Positions 34,419 to 43,909 of a stretch of 64,000 bases of DNA are shown piece by piece. The DNA is from Kocuria sp. (GTDB lineage Bacteria > Actinomycetota > Actinomycetes > Actinomycetales > Micrococcaceae), in NCBI RefSeq assembly GCF_030538595.1, contig NZ_JAUNTS010000005.1, forward strand, positions 62,001 through 126,000, written 5' to 3'. A program made the translations under genes and the position numbers. Each line of letters opens with the position of its first letter. Position 1 is the stretch's first letter. The notes below the pieces were generated by a model that was not told the DNA's origin, did no database searches, and saw nothing but the letters and a program-made list of their open reading frames with translations.

Positions 34419-35576
34419 TCAGCGCAAGCCAATGGGCCGTTCCAAGGCCAGGGTGATCAGTTCGTCCAACAGTGCCGAATAGTCCAATCCGGAAGCCGCC
34501 CACATCCTGGGATACATGGAAATGGGCGTGAAACCGGGCATGGTGTTGACCTCGTTGATGATCACCCGCCCGTCCGGGGTCACAAAAAAGTCAGCCCGGC
34601 ACAGCCCTTCACCCTCAATGGCGTCAAAGGCTTGGGCGGCACGCTCGCGGATGGTGGCAATCACGTCCTGGGGAACATCCGCCGGGCAACTCAACTCAGC
34701 GGAGGCTTCCGAGACGTACTTGGCCTCAAAATCGTAGAAGTCGTGGTCATCAACCACCTGAATCTCTCCCGGCAGAGAGGTTCTGGGGGCCTGGGTGCCG
34801 TGGCCTTCCAGAACCGCACACTCGATTTCGCGGCCTTCAATACCCGCCTCCACCACCACCTTGAGGTCAAAGCGGTGTGCTTCCTCAATGGCTGCTCGCA
34901 GTGCCTCCCGATCAGTGGGGTCCTCCACCCGCGTGATGCCAAATGACGAACCGGCGCGTGCCGGTTTGACGAATACCGGCCCGCCCAGCGGCGCCACGGC
35001 ATCCAGGGCAGCTTCCGGGTCACTGCGCCACGCACGGTCACGCAGCACCACGTAAGGGCCCACCTCCAGTCCGGCAGATTCAAAAGCCATCTTCATGAAG
35101 TGCTTGTCCATACCCACAGCAGAGGCGGTCACCCCACAGCCCACGTAGGGCACGCTGGCCAGTTCCAGAAAACCCTGCAAGGTGCCATCTTCACCGTACG
35201 GCCCGTGCAACAACGGCAGCACAACATCCACGTGGCGCCCCCGCGAAACCTGCGGTGTTGCGGCGGACACATCCCGGACCAGCAATTCAGTGTCGTTGTG
35301 CCCCAGCGGCAGGGAAACGCGTTGATCGCCAACAGGCAGTTCGGTGATCGGCTCGGCATCCAGGAGCGCTTCAAGTTCCTCCTGGGAGTAAAGGAACCAC
35401 TCACCGGTGCGGGCAATGCCCACCGTCACAACATCCCAGGTGTCCCGGTTGATCGCACCCAGGACACCGCGCGCGGTGATCAGGGAGATGCTGTGCTCAG
35501 AGGAGATTCCGCCAAAAAGTACGGCTACACACGGTTTGGTGTGCTGTGCTGTTGGGGCGGTGTCCGGGGAGTTCAT
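34419..35576 (-). CDS. ddl: D-alanine--D-alanine ligase
   Basis: A 385-residue ATP-grasp ligase making the D-Ala-D-Ala terminus of peptidoglycan precursors. It has FGGISSEHSISLITA at the N-terminus (substrate loop), LPLLHGPYGEDGTLQG, VKPARAGSSFGITRV, and the metal-binding RADFFVTPDGRVIINEVNTMPGF near the C-terminus. The ATG overlaps the gpsA stop by four bases (ATGA). It belongs to the run murA-plsC-gpsA-ddl. Confidence 0.96.
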   Translation of the reverse strand: MNSPDTAPTAQHTKPCVAVLFGGISSEHSISLITARGVLGAINRDTWDVVTVGIARTGEWFLYSQEELEALLDAEPITELPVGDQRVSLPLGHNDTELLVRDVSAATPQVSRGRHVDVVLPLLHGPYGEDGTLQGFLELASVPYVGCGVTASAVGMDKHFMKMAFESAGLEVGPYVVLRDRAWRSDPEAALDAVAPLGGPVFVKPARAGSSFGITRVEDPTDREALRAAIEEAHRFDLKVVVEAGIEGREIECAVLEGHGTQAPRTSLPGEIQVVDDHDFYDFEAKYVSEASAELSCPADVPQDVIATIRERAAQAFDAIEGEGLCRADFFVTPDGRVIINEVNTMPGFTPISMYPRMWAASGLDYSALLDELITLALERPIGLR

Positions 35577-36727
35577 GCTGGGGTTGCCTCCGATTTCAGT
35601 TGCCGGCCCAGGAGCAGCGGCGCCAAATTCTCTACGGTGATCCGACCTTCCAGGATAGCCACCACAGCCTGGGTGATCGGCATGTCCACTCCCCTGTCCC
35701 TGGCCAACGCCAGAACCGCCGGGGCCGATTTGAGACCTTCAGCCGTTTGGGTCATTTCCTGGCGGATCTGCTCCAGGGTCTTGCCTTGCCCGAACAGTCT
35801 CCCGGCCGTGTGGTTCCTGGACAATGGAGACGAGCAGGTGGCCACCAGGTCACCAATTCCAGCCAGACCGGACATGGTTTCAGGTTTGCCGCCCAGTGCC
35901 AGCGCCAACCGGGTGGATTCCGCCAGACCTCGCGTGATGATGGAGGCCTTGGAATTGTCCCCGTAGTGCCGCCCTTCACAGATTCCCACACACACGGCAA
36001 TCACGTTCTTGGTCAATCCGGCAATCTCTGTGCCCACCACATCTGTATTGGTGTAGGGCCGGAAATACGGGGCCGCACAGGCCTTGGCCACCGCCGCTGC
36101 CAAGTTGGGATCAGCGGCGGCCACCACAGATGCGGTGGGCTGTTCATCAGCAATCTCCATGGCCAGATTGGGCCCGGAGAGCACACATGTTTGCTGAGCC
36201 CACCCGTGTTCATCATGGCCGCCCGCAGCCGGTGACCGGACCTCACCCAGGACTTGGGCCACCACTTGGGTCATGCGCAGGCCCGTACCTTGTTCCAGAC
36301 CTTTGGCCAGGGAGACCAAAGCTGCTGTGGACTCCAAGTGCTCAGCAACAGCGGGTAGTTGGCTGCGCAGTACCTGAGCCGGCAGTGCCAGCACCACCAA
36401 GTCAGCGCCGTCCAGAGCCGAGCTCAGGTCGTCCGTGATCCGCAGTGGATCCGGTAGGTGCAGTCCCGGGACATAACGCTGATTCACCCGCGTACGAGCC
36501 ATGCGGGTCATGGCTTCCGAGTCACGACCCCAGAGGTGCACCTCCAAGGCGGGTTCTCCACCCGGTTGCACCGGTTCGCTCAAACTGGCGTCCACCAGCA
36601 CCTTGGCAAAGGTGGTACCCCAGGAACCTGCCCCCAGCACGGCTGCCTTGCGGAACGTGAATGACTTGTGGTCCGGCAGCGTGCGCGGCAACTCCCGATC
36701 CTGGGTTTCCGTGGTGTGTGCACTCAT
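35573..36727 (-). CDS. gpsA: Glycerol-3-phosphate dehydrogenase [NAD(P)+]
   Basis: A 384-residue enzyme supplying sn-glycerol-3-phosphate for phospholipids. It has the dinucleotide motif GAGSWGTTFAK (32-42), LVSLAKGLEQGTG, and the catalytic Lys region GLTKNVIAVCVGICEG with GDLVATCSSPLSRNHTAGR. ATG 36727 is selected because it overlaps the plsC stop (ATGA); nine more codons upstream are possible. The first 26 residues are an extension. Co-transcription with plsC, the acyltransferase that acts later in the same pathway, makes sense. Confidence 0.95.
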   Translation of the reverse strand: MSAHTTETQDRELPRTLPDHKSFTFRKAAVLGAGSWGTTFAKVLVDASLSEPVQPGGEPALEVHLWGRDSEAMTRMARTRVNQRYVPGLHLPDPLRITDDLSSALDGADLVVLALPAQVLRSQLPAVAEHLESTAALVSLAKGLEQGTGLRMTQVVAQVLGEVRSPAAGGHDEHGWAQQTCVLSGPNLAMEIADEQPTASVVAAADPNLAAAVAKACAAPYFRPYTNTDVVGTEIAGLTKNVIAVCVGICEGRHYGDNSKASIITRGLAESTRLALALGGKPETMSGLAGIGDLVATCSSPLSRNHTAGRLFGQGKTLEQIRQEMTQTAEGLKSAPAVLALARDRGVDMPITQAVVAILEGRITVENLAPLLLGRQLKSEATPA

Positions 36728-37575
36728 CTGCGTTCCGCTCGTCGTCGATCCCAACGTCCGGCGGGTGGCTGCTCCCCGCGCAATTCGGCCAGCAATCCTG
36801 TGATGTCATTCATGATCGCATGGGTGGCCGCCACAGTCTTGCCGTGCGGCACGGCGCTGAGCCACTGCTGAGCACTCAGCCCCGCCACGTCGTCGGTGTC
36901 CACGGCCCAGGCTGAGAGATCGACGGCGGGCCCAAAGGCCACTCTCACGGTCTTGCGTGGCAAGGGGCGGAACCAACGCTTGCGCTTGGGATCAGGCCCA
37001 CGGCCCAAAATCTGTTCATCGCCCCAGTGCGCCACGGGAATCACGGGCAGATTCATGGCCAGTGCCAGCCTGGCGGCCCCGGGGAATCCGTGCATGGGCC
37101 ACTGCTCGGGATCGCGGGTCAGCGTGCCTTCCGGATAAATGATGACTGAGCCGCCGGAGGCCAGGTGCTCTTGTGCTGCGGCCAGGGCCTTCACGGAGTC
37201 CGCTGTCCCCCGGTGCACCGGAACCTGCGCGGTCCGGCGCAGAATGGTCCCCAACACGGGAATCTTGAACAGGGAATCCTTGGCCAAGAAGGTGGGGTTG
37301 ACCCCGAATTCATACAGCGGCATGGCCACGGTCATGGGGTCCAGTTCGGAGGTGTGATTGGGGGTCACCACAAACGCTCCGGTGCGGGGAAGGTTCTCCA
37401 GCCCTTGGTACACGGGCTTGCCCAGCAGCCGATAGGTGGGGATCACCACCGTGGCCACCAGCCGAACCAGCCGGGTGATGTCCACCTGATCCCTCCGCAG
37501 CCGCCGCTTGCCACCGCGGCCAACTTCCGGCCCGGAGCTTGTCTGTGACCTCACCGTGCCGCGCCTGTCAGGCAT
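36724..37575 (-). CDS. plsC: 1-acyl-sn-glycerol-3-phosphate acyltransferase
   Basis: A 283-residue membrane-associated acyltransferase that forms phosphatidic acid. The catalytic HX4D motif is NHTSELD (73-79) and the glycerophosphate-binding motif is IIYPEGTLTRDP (about 140-151). A basic N-terminus (GGKRRLRRDQ) precedes one amphipathic or hydrophobic helix. ATG 37575 overlaps the murA stop by eight bases. Confidence 0.93.
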   Translation of the reverse strand: MPDRRGTVRSQTSSGPEVGRGGKRRLRRDQVDITRLVRLVATVVIPTYRLLGKPVYQGLENLPRTGAFVVTPNHTSELDPMTVAMPLYEFGVNPTFLAKDSLFKIPVLGTILRRTAQVPVHRGTADSVKALAAAQEHLASGGSVIIYPEGTLTRDPEQWPMHGFPGAARLALAMNLPVIPVAHWGDEQILGRGPDPKRKRWFRPLPRKTVRVAFGPAVDLSAWAVDTDDVAGLSAQQWLSAVPHGKTVAATHAIMNDITGLLAELRGEQPPAGRWDRRRAERR

Positions 37576-38887
37576 CAACGACGTCGAAGTTCGCGCCCAA
37601 CGTCTCCAGCTTGCTGGTGAAGCGCTCATACCCGCGCTGAATCAGCTCCACCCCGGTGACCTTGGACTGTCCCTGAGCACCGAGTGCTGCGATCAGGTGG
37701 GAGAAGCCTCCGCGCAGATCCGGGACGTGAATGTCCTGGGCTTTCAAGGGCATCCGCCCGGAGATGATGGCCGAGTGCACAAAGTTGGACTGCCCAAACC
37801 GGCACGGGGTGGAGCCCAGGCAGTCCCGGTGCAGTTGAATGTTGGCCCCCATGCCGTTGAGTGCATGGGTGAATCCAAAGCGGTTTTCGTACACGGTTTC
37901 ATGGACTATGGAGACGCCATCGGCTTGGGTCAGGGCCACCACCAACGGCTGCTGCCAGTCGGTCATGAAGCCGGGGTGAACATCCGTTTCCACCACCAGC
38001 GGGTTCAGGGAACCCCCCGGGTGACTGAACTGGATGCCGTTGTCCCGGATGTCCAGTTTGCCGCCGGTTTTGCGAAAGACATTCAGGAAAGTCATCATGT
38101 CCGACTGCGTGGCACCCTCCACAAAGATGGAGCCGCCAGTCACCAGGGCTGCCGATCCCCAGGAGGCCGCTTCAATGCGGTCACACATGGCGCGATGGTT
38201 GTAGCCCTGAAGCTCCTCCACACCTTCAATGTGGATCACGCGGTCAGTTTGCACCGTGATGATCGCGCCCATTTTCTGCAGGACGGCAATCAAGTTCATG
38301 ATCTCCGGTTCCGTGGCTGCACCGCGCAGTTCGGTCCGGCCACGGGCCCGCGTGGCGGAGAGCAACACCTGCTCGGTGGCACCCACGGACGGATACGGGA
38401 GATCCACTTTGGCTCCGTGCAAGCCCTTGGGCGCGGACATCTTGATCCCGGAGTCCAACTTTTCCACCTTGGCGCCAAAATTGCGCAGCACATCAAGGTG
38501 GTAGTTGATGGGACGGTCACCAATTTTGCAACCGCCCAAGTCGGGGATGAAAGCCTCCCCCAGGGTGTGCAACAGGGGACCGCACAGCAGGATGGGGATT
38601 CGTGAATCACCGGCGTGGGCATCAATGTCCGAATGCCGCGCCTTGGTGACGTTGGTGGGATCCAGGGTCAGTGCACCCTTGCCGTCGTTCACCACGTCCA
38701 CACCGTGCAGAGCCACCAGATCGGTGACCACCTGGACGTCCTTGATTTCCGGCACGTTGTGCAGCACGGAGGGGGTAGAGCCCAGTAGCGCTGCAACCAT
38801 GGCTTTGGGAACAAAGTTCTTGGCCCCGCGCACCTCAATGGTGCCTTCCAGGGGAACGCCGCCGGTGATCTGCAGTGCGCTGGTCAT
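37568..38887 (-). CDS. murA: UDP-N-acetylglucosamine 1-carboxyvinyltransferase
   Basis: A 439-residue enzyme for the first committed peptidoglycan step (enolpyruvyl transfer to UDP-GlcNAc). It has KNFVPKAMVAALL (substrate Lys) and GGCKIGDRPINYH with Cys120 at the fosfomycin-reactive position. The motif LLSATRARGRTELRGAA follows. Mycobacteria carry Asp at that position, so this enzyme should be of the fosfomycin-sensitive type, though a paralogue elsewhere cannot be excluded. ATG 38887 has ribosome-binding site GGGAG. The 246 bases upstream show no gene. Confidence 0.95.
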   Translation of the reverse strand: MTSALQITGGVPLEGTIEVRGAKNFVPKAMVAALLGSTPSVLHNVPEIKDVQVVTDLVALHGVDVVNDGKGALTLDPTNVTKARHSDIDAHAGDSRIPILLCGPLLHTLGEAFIPDLGGCKIGDRPINYHLDVLRNFGAKVEKLDSGIKMSAPKGLHGAKVDLPYPSVGATEQVLLSATRARGRTELRGAATEPEIMNLIAVLQKMGAIITVQTDRVIHIEGVEELQGYNHRAMCDRIEAASWGSAALVTGGSIFVEGATQSDMMTFLNVFRKTGGKLDIRDNGIQFSHPGGSLNPLVVETDVHPGFMTDWQQPLVVALTQADGVSIVHETVYENRFGFTHALNGMGANIQLHRDCLGSTPCRFGQSNFVHSAIISGRMPLKAQDIHVPDLRGGFSHLIAALGAQGQSKVTGVELIQRGYERFTSKLETLGANFDVVDA

Positions 38888-39133
38888 GGTCTCCCGATCT
38901 GTAGTTGAGGCCCCACTATGTCTTGTGCCCCTGATGTCTGATGCCGCAGTACACGGTCTCATGCTGCTGGACACGGTTTGTTCTGGCTGCATCCGGCTCG
39001 TTCTTGGCTACATAGTGCTTCGGACAGCGCCAATCCCTGCCCCTGGATCAGCACTGGCCCATCCTATGGGGCATTCATGAGGGATTCCTGACGCCGCGCG
39101 CGTCACCGTTTGCGGCCGTGCAGGTTCGGGGCT

Positions 39134-39733
39134 TCAGGTCCGCGCCGGAATGGTGGTGGGCAGCCACGCGGGCCTGGTGGCCTCATACGCGGCAATGTCC
39201 GCCTCGTGCTGCAAGGTCAGGCCAATGTCGTCCAGACCTTCAGTCAAACGCCACCGCGTGTAGTCATCAATCTGGAAAGGGACCGTGAGCGATCCCACGG
39301 TCACCGTGCGAGCCTGCAGGTCAACCGTCACCTGGGTGCCAGGGTCTTGCTCGATCTGCTTCCAGATCAGTTCGACGTCGGACTGCTCCACCTGCGCGGC
39401 CAGCAAACCTTGCTTGCCGGAGTTCCCGCGGAAGATGTCCGCGAAACGGGAGGAGATCACCACTTTGAAGCCGTAGTCACGCAGTGCCCACACGGCGTGT
39501 TCGCGGGAAGAGCCCGTTCCAAAATCGGGCCCGGCCACCAGAACCGTGGCATGGCGATACGGCTCCTGGTTGAGCACAAAGTCATTGTTCTTGCGCCAGG
39601 AGGCAAACAGTGCGTCGTCGAACCCCGTTTTGGTGATGCGTTTGAGGTAAACGGCCGGGATGATTTGGTCGGTGTCCACGTTGGACTGGCGCAGCGGCGC
39701 GGCAATCCCGGTGTGGGTGGTGAACTTTTCCAT
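39134..39733 (-). CDS. leuD: 3-isopropylmalate dehydratase small subunit
   Basis: The 199-residue LeuD forms isopropylmalate isomerase with LeuC (leucine synthesis). It shows [16 protein letters not shown] near the N-terminus and the swivelling-domain signature [17 protein letters not shown]. Ribosome-binding site AGGAG precedes the ATG. It is 103 bases downstream of leuC on the same strand. Confidence 0.97.
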   Translation of the reverse strand: MEKFTTHTGIAAPLRQSNVDTDQIIPAVYLKRITKTGFDDALFASWRKNNDFVLNQEPYRHATVLVAGPDFGTGSSREHAVWALRDYGFKVVISSRFADIFRGNSGKQGLLAAQVEQSDVELIWKQIEQDPGTQVTVDLQARTVTVGSLTVPFQIDDYTRWRLTEGLDDIGLTLQHEADIAAYEATRPAWLPTTIPART

Positions 39734-39836
39734 GGTGACTCCTGGGGTGTGCGAACAGGTGCCCGCGTGAAAGTGACTGGATGCGATCAAGCGACCAAGT
39801 GGCCGGCGTGTACTGAGGAGGGCCTGCGGCGGCCCC

Positions 39837-41300
39837 TCAGACCGCCACCGGGTCCAGATCGGATGGTGCCGCCAAGGTTCCGCGGACGGCGGTGGCGGCA
39901 GCCACCACCGGGGACACCAGGTGGGTGCGCCCGCCCTTTCCCTGACGGCCCTCAAAGTTTCGGTTGGAAGTGGAAGCACACCGTTGCCCCGGGGCCAGTT
40001 GATCCGGATTCATGCCCAAGCACATGGAGCAACCGGCAAAACGCCAGTCCGCACCGAACTCCTTGAACACGCGGTCAAGGCCCTCCGACTCTGCCTGTAG
40101 GCGCACTTTTTGGGAGCCGGGCACCACCATCATGGTCACGCTGGGGGCCTTTGTCCTGCCCTTGACGATCTCCGCGGCCAGACGGAGGTCTTCAATCCGG
40201 GAATTGGTGCAGGAGCCCAGGAACACCACGTCCACGGGAATCTCCTTCATGGGCGTCCCGGGCACCAGGTCCATGTAATCCAGGGCGCGCTGGGCCGCGG
40301 CTTTGTCGTTGTCTTCACCAAAGTCTTCGGGATCCGGAACCGCCTGAGACAGTGACACCCCCTGCCCGGGATTGGTCCCCCAGGTCACAAAAGGTTCCAG
40401 GTCATCGGCATTGATGACCACCTCGGCGTCGTAGGTGGCGCCGTCATCCGTGCGCAGCGTCTTCCAGTAAGCCACCGCGTCCTCCCAGTCCTGACCCTGC
40501 GGAGCGTGCGGGCGGCCCTGGACGTAATCGAACGTGGTCTGGTCCGGGGCAATCATGCCCGCCCGGGCACCGGCCTCGATGGACATGTTGCAGATGGTCA
40601 TTCGTGCTTCCATGGACAGTTCCTCAATCGCGGAACCGCGGTATTCGAGCACGTAACCCTGTCCCCCACCTGTGCCGATCTTGGCGATCACGGCCAAGAT
40701 GATGTCCTTGGAGGACACTCCGGGCCGCAGGTGCCCATCCACCCGGATGGACATGGTTTTGAAGGGTGCCAGCGGCAGCGTCTGGGTGGCCATCACATGC
40801 TCCACCTCGGAGGTTCCGATCCCAAAGGCCAGGGCACCGAAGGCTCCGTGGGTGGAGGTGTGAGAGTCGCCGCAGACCACCGTCATACCGGGCATGGTGA
40901 CGCCCAGCTGAGGTCCCACCACGTGCACAATGCCTTGTTCGTCGTCGCCCAGGGAGTGGAGACGCACCCCGAACTCCTGGGCATTGGTGCGCAGAGTTTC
41001 AATCTGCTTGCGGGAGGTTTCATCCGCAATCCGCGCAAAAATGTCTTGGGTGGGCGTGTTGTGGTCCTCCGTGCCCAAGGTCAGATCAACGCGACGCAGC
41101 GGACGGCCCGCCAGCCGGAGTCCTTCAAAGGCTTGGGGGGAGGTGACCTCATGGATCAGGTGCAGGTCAATGTAGAGCAGGTCAGGTTGACCGTCTTGTC
41201 CCTTACGCACCAGGTGGGCATCCCACACCTTTTCTGCCAGGGTTTTGGGACCGTTGGCGGGATCCGTGGCTGCAACGAACGGGTCTGACGAGTTCAACAT
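39837..41300 (-). CDS. leuC: 3-isopropylmalate dehydratase large subunit
   Basis: A 487-residue aconitase-family subunit carrying the catalytic 4Fe-4S cluster. It has [23 protein letters not shown], and the cluster cysteines in FLGSCTNSR and [10 protein letters not shown]. Ribosome-binding site AAAGGA precedes the ATG. It is divergent from an IclR-type regulator of the LtbR/NdgR kind that controls leuCD in Corynebacterium and Streptomyces. A short perfect hairpin (41346-41352 / 41357-41363) lies in its leader. Confidence 0.97.
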   Translation of the reverse strand: MLNSSDPFVAATDPANGPKTLAEKVWDAHLVRKGQDGQPDLLYIDLHLIHEVTSPQAFEGLRLAGRPLRRVDLTLGTEDHNTPTQDIFARIADETSRKQIETLRTNAQEFGVRLHSLGDDEQGIVHVVGPQLGVTMPGMTVVCGDSHTSTHGAFGALAFGIGTSEVEHVMATQTLPLAPFKTMSIRVDGHLRPGVSSKDIILAVIAKIGTGGGQGYVLEYRGSAIEELSMEARMTICNMSIEAGARAGMIAPDQTTFDYVQGRPHAPQGQDWEDAVAYWKTLRTDDGATYDAEVVINADDLEPFVTWGTNPGQGVSLSQAVPDPEDFGEDNDKAAAQRALDYMDLVPGTPMKEIPVDVVFLGSCTNSRIEDLRLAAEIVKGRTKAPSVTMMVVPGSQKVRLQAESEGLDRVFKEFGADWRFAGCSMCLGMNPDQLAPGQRCASTSNRNFEGRQGKGGRTHLVSPVVAAATAVRGTLAAPSDLDPVAV

Positions 41301-41382
41301 TTCTTGTCCTTTACGGGCTGCTTTCAGCGCTGCATCCTAGCTTCCGCGCTGCGTGAGCAGCGCGCCACCACTTTCGCTGTGT

Positions 41383-41397
41383 TCTCGAATGCTGAGA
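41383..41397. promoter_or_regulatory. Candidate IclR-regulator operator between leuC and its regulator
   Basis: TCTC-N7-GAGA is centred in the 112-base divergent region, directly upstream of the regulator's -10 element (41401-41406). Binding there would repress the regulator's own promoter and could affect leuC. The assignment rests on position and symmetry. Confidence 0.45.
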
Positions 41398-41400
41398 CAG

Positions 41401-41406
41401 TAGTAT
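41401..41406 (+). promoter_or_regulatory. -10 element (TAGTAT), leaderless promoter of the IclR regulator
   Basis: TAGTAT ends six bases before ATG 41413. No ribosome-binding site is present. Confidence 0.55.
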
Positions 41407-41412
41407 CAACAC

Positions 41413-42195
41413 ATGGACACTCTGGGTACCTCCCCCGCCGCTTCACGGGCCGATCGCAGCACCCGCGATCCCGATTCTTCGTTCTCCCCCAGCGGTGTGG
41501 GCGTGATCGACAAGGCCTCTTTGATCCTGGACCTGCTGGAAGCCGGCCCGGCCTCCCTGTCCCAGCTGGTCTCCGCCACCGGCATCTCCCGTCCCACGGT
41601 GCACAGGTTGGCCTCCGCCTTGGCGCATCACCGCCTGCTGGGGCGGGATATTCAAGGGCGCTTTGTCCTAGGCTCCCGGCTGGTGGAACTGGCCTCCGCC
41701 GCCGGAGAGGACCGGCTGATTGCAGCGGCAGGCCCCGTGTTGATCCAGTTGCGGGATGCCACCGGGGAGTCCGCGCAGATCTTTCGCCGCCAGGGCGAAT
41801 GGAGGGTGTGCGTGGCGTCCTCGGAGCGGCCCATTGGGCTACGGGACACCATCCCCGTGGGCACCCAGCTGTCCATGAAAGCAGGTTCTGCCGCCCAGGT
41901 GCTGATCGCTTGGGAGGATCACGACCGGTTGTTGGAAGGTTTGCATGCCGCACGCTTCACGGCCACCATGCTGGCCGGTGTACGGCGACGCGGCTGGGCT
42001 CAGTCGATCGGTGAACGCGAGTCAGGCATTGCCTCCGTTTCTGCCCCTGTCCGCGGCCCCGGTGGCCGCGTGATTGCCGCTGTGTCCATCTCCGGTCCCA
42101 TCGAACGCCTCACCCGCCAGCCCGGGCGCCAGCATGCTGAAACCGTGGCACATGCAGCTCGGCAACTCACTCAGGCCATTCGTCCCGCTGGATAA
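41413..42195 (+). CDS. IclR-family transcriptional regulator (LtbR/NdgR-like)
   Basis: A 260-residue regulator with a flexible N-terminus (1-30), a winged helix-turn-helix (about 31-90, LSQLVSATGISRPTVHRLASALAHHRLLGRD) and a C-terminal effector domain (about 100-255). Its position divergent from leuCD matches LtbR of Corynebacterium and NdgR of Streptomyces, which control leucine and other amino-acid genes. Its targets probably include leuCD; the effector is unknown. It converges with the GTPase genes after 28 bases. Confidence 0.88.
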   Translation: MDTLGTSPAASRADRSTRDPDSSFSPSGVGVIDKASLILDLLEAGPASLSQLVSATGISRPTVHRLASALAHHRLLGRDIQGRFVLGSRLVELASAAGEDRLIAAAGPVLIQLRDATGESAQIFRRQGEWRVCVASSERPIGLRDTIPVGTQLSMKAGSAAQVLIAWEDHDRLLEGLHAARFTATMLAGVRRRGWAQSIGERESGIASVSAPVRGPGGRVIAAVSISGPIERLTRQPGRQHAETVAHAARQLTQAIRPAG

Positions 42196-42223
42196 GGGCC
42201 TTCGGCTGCGCACGTGAGCCGGG

Positions 42224-43909
42224 TCATTTCATTTTCATGGCGGCAGCACGGGCCAGGCCGTGGCCCACCCGGTCATGCACGGTCAGTTCTTCCTCAACGG
42301 GCTGGATCACATTGTGATGGGCCGCCACGGCAATCTGTTGGCGCAGACGCTTGCTCACGCCACGAGCGCGCCATCGGCCACCCCACCGGGCAAAAATGGC
42401 GCTCAGCACACCCAGCACCAATCCCACCACAAGGCCGGTGACCACCAGCAGCGTGGGAACCGGGACACCTGTCCCTTCCACTTCCGGTGTCTGAGGTACC
42501 GGAATCTGCAGGTATTGCAGCGCGAACAGACCGGTCAACCACAGCAGTCCGGCCACTGCGGTCAACAGAGCCAACCACTGGATCACGTCCAGGGGAATCC
42601 ACCACCAGGACTTGGCACCGCGGCGCAGATCGGTGTGCGCCAGAGCTTGATCCAGGTCATCCGGCAAATCCTGATGCCTGCTGCGTGCCGCCTCCCGAAT
42701 GGAACGCTCCCACACGGCAGTGGAGCCTTCTGAAACTTCATCCGCAAATCGCCGCACTGCCGTGTCTGCTGATGCGCGCTGCGCTGCGGACATGGGTGGT
42801 AGCGAAGATCGGTGCAGGGAAGGATCCTTGTGGTCATCGTGAAGACCCTGTAGATGCAGCCTGCGCAAGGGGTCCTTACGGAAGCCACCGACCCACCGCA
42901 CCGGAAGCCATCCCGTACGTTTACCTGCATTGAGCACGTAGGAGCGGCGCGCAGCTTGTGCGATCCCGTCGGCATTGGCGGCTCTGACCAGACCTTCGGT
43001 CAGTGCCTCTCTGGCGAACGGGGTGACCCCCGCGGGCTGGCCCGTGCCGTGGGACTCCTGTAGCTGCTCCACCGCGCCTTCCAGGTCAGCCGACAAGCGT
43101 GCGGCGGCGGCTTCCTTCCCGTTGACCACCTCAGTGATGCGTGCGCGGACGGCACCAATGCCCATGCCCGTGGCCGCGGATGTTGCCACCGGAGCTGACC
43201 GCCCGGTGGCCGCCAGACCGTCACGCTGCAACAGCTCTGTCAGAGAGCTCATCACGTTTCGGATGTGGTCACCGGCCAGCCGATCAGCCTGGTTGAGTAC
43301 CACCAGTGTCACCGCGGCATGCCGGGACAGCGGGGCGATGAAATCGTCATGGAGCACGGCATCCGCGTATTTCTGCGGATCCACCACCCACACCACCACA
43401 TCCACCATGCCCACCAGACGTTGGGCGATCTGACGATGTTCCTGCACGACGGAATCCACATCCGGCAGATCCAGCAGAACAAGCCCTTGCGGGATGTCGG
43501 TCCAGAGACCGGCCACACCTGCCGACCACGGTGATCCCTCCGCTTGCTCCAAGACATACCGCGATTCAATGCCCAGCCAGTCCAACAGGGGTTCGGCACC
43601 GTGCTGAGAACCCAGAACGGCCAAGGGCGCGGTGGTGGTCGGTCGGCGAACCGCAGCCTGGGCCACCGGGCGGCCCACCACGGCGTTGAGCAGCGAGGAC
43701 TTACCGGAACCGGTGGCGCCAAAGAACCCCACCACCGTGTGATCCGCGGAGAGGGACCGGCGAGTGACCGCGCGCTCCAGGATGGCTTCGGCACGTTCGA
43801 CGGCGCCGTCATCCAACCGTCCGCGTCCGGCTTCCACCGTCTCCTGGAGGCCCAGGAGACGGTCATCAATGTTGAAGGTCTTGACCTTCTGACGGCCCAG
43901 TTTGATCAC
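42224..43909 (-). CDS. Dynamin-like membrane GTPase, second of a pair
   Basis: A 561-residue GTPase: P-loop GATGSGKSS (64-72), switch I region RRPTTTAP, G3 LLDLPDVDS, and G4 LNQADR. A helical middle region (250-430) is followed by two C-terminal hydrophobic segments (about 447-477 and 495-520) and a basic amphipathic tail ending in RAAAMKMK. The architecture resembles paired actinobacterial dynamin-like proteins (Streptomyces DynA/DynB type), which remodel membranes at division sites. That function is inferred. Its ATG overlaps the stop of the partner gene by four bases, so the two are made together. Confidence 0.8.
   Translation of the reverse strand: MIKLGRQKVKTFNIDDRLLGLQETVEAGRGRLDDGAVERAEAILERAVTRRSLSADHTVVGFFGATGSGKSSLLNAVVGRPVAQAAVRRPTTTAPLAVLGSQHGAEPLLDWLGIESRYVLEQAEGSPWSAGVAGLWTDIPQGLVLLDLPDVDSVVQEHRQIAQRLVGMVDVVVWVVDPQKYADAVLHDDFIAPLSRHAAVTLVVLNQADRLAGDHIRNVMSSLTELLQRDGLAATGRSAPVATSAATGMGIGAVRARITEVVNGKEAAAARLSADLEGAVEQLQESHGTGQPAGVTPFAREALTEGLVRAANADGIAQAARRSYVLNAGKRTGWLPVRWVGGFRKDPLRRLHLQGLHDDHKDPSLHRSSLPPMSAAQRASADTAVRRFADEVSEGSTAVWERSIREAARSRHQDLPDDLDQALAHTDLRRGAKSWWWIPLDVIQWLALLTAVAGLLWLTGLFALQYLQIPVPQTPEVEGTGVPVPTLLVVTGLVVGLVLGVLSAIFARWGGRWRARGVSKRLRQQIAVAAHHNVIQPVEEELTVHDRVGHGLARAAAMKMK

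Noticed and set aside
38888-39133. 246-base gap between leuD and murA
   Set aside because: No conserved frame, tRNA or convincing terminator; the in-frame extension of murA upstream of 38887 is unconserved and crosses a ribosome-binding site.
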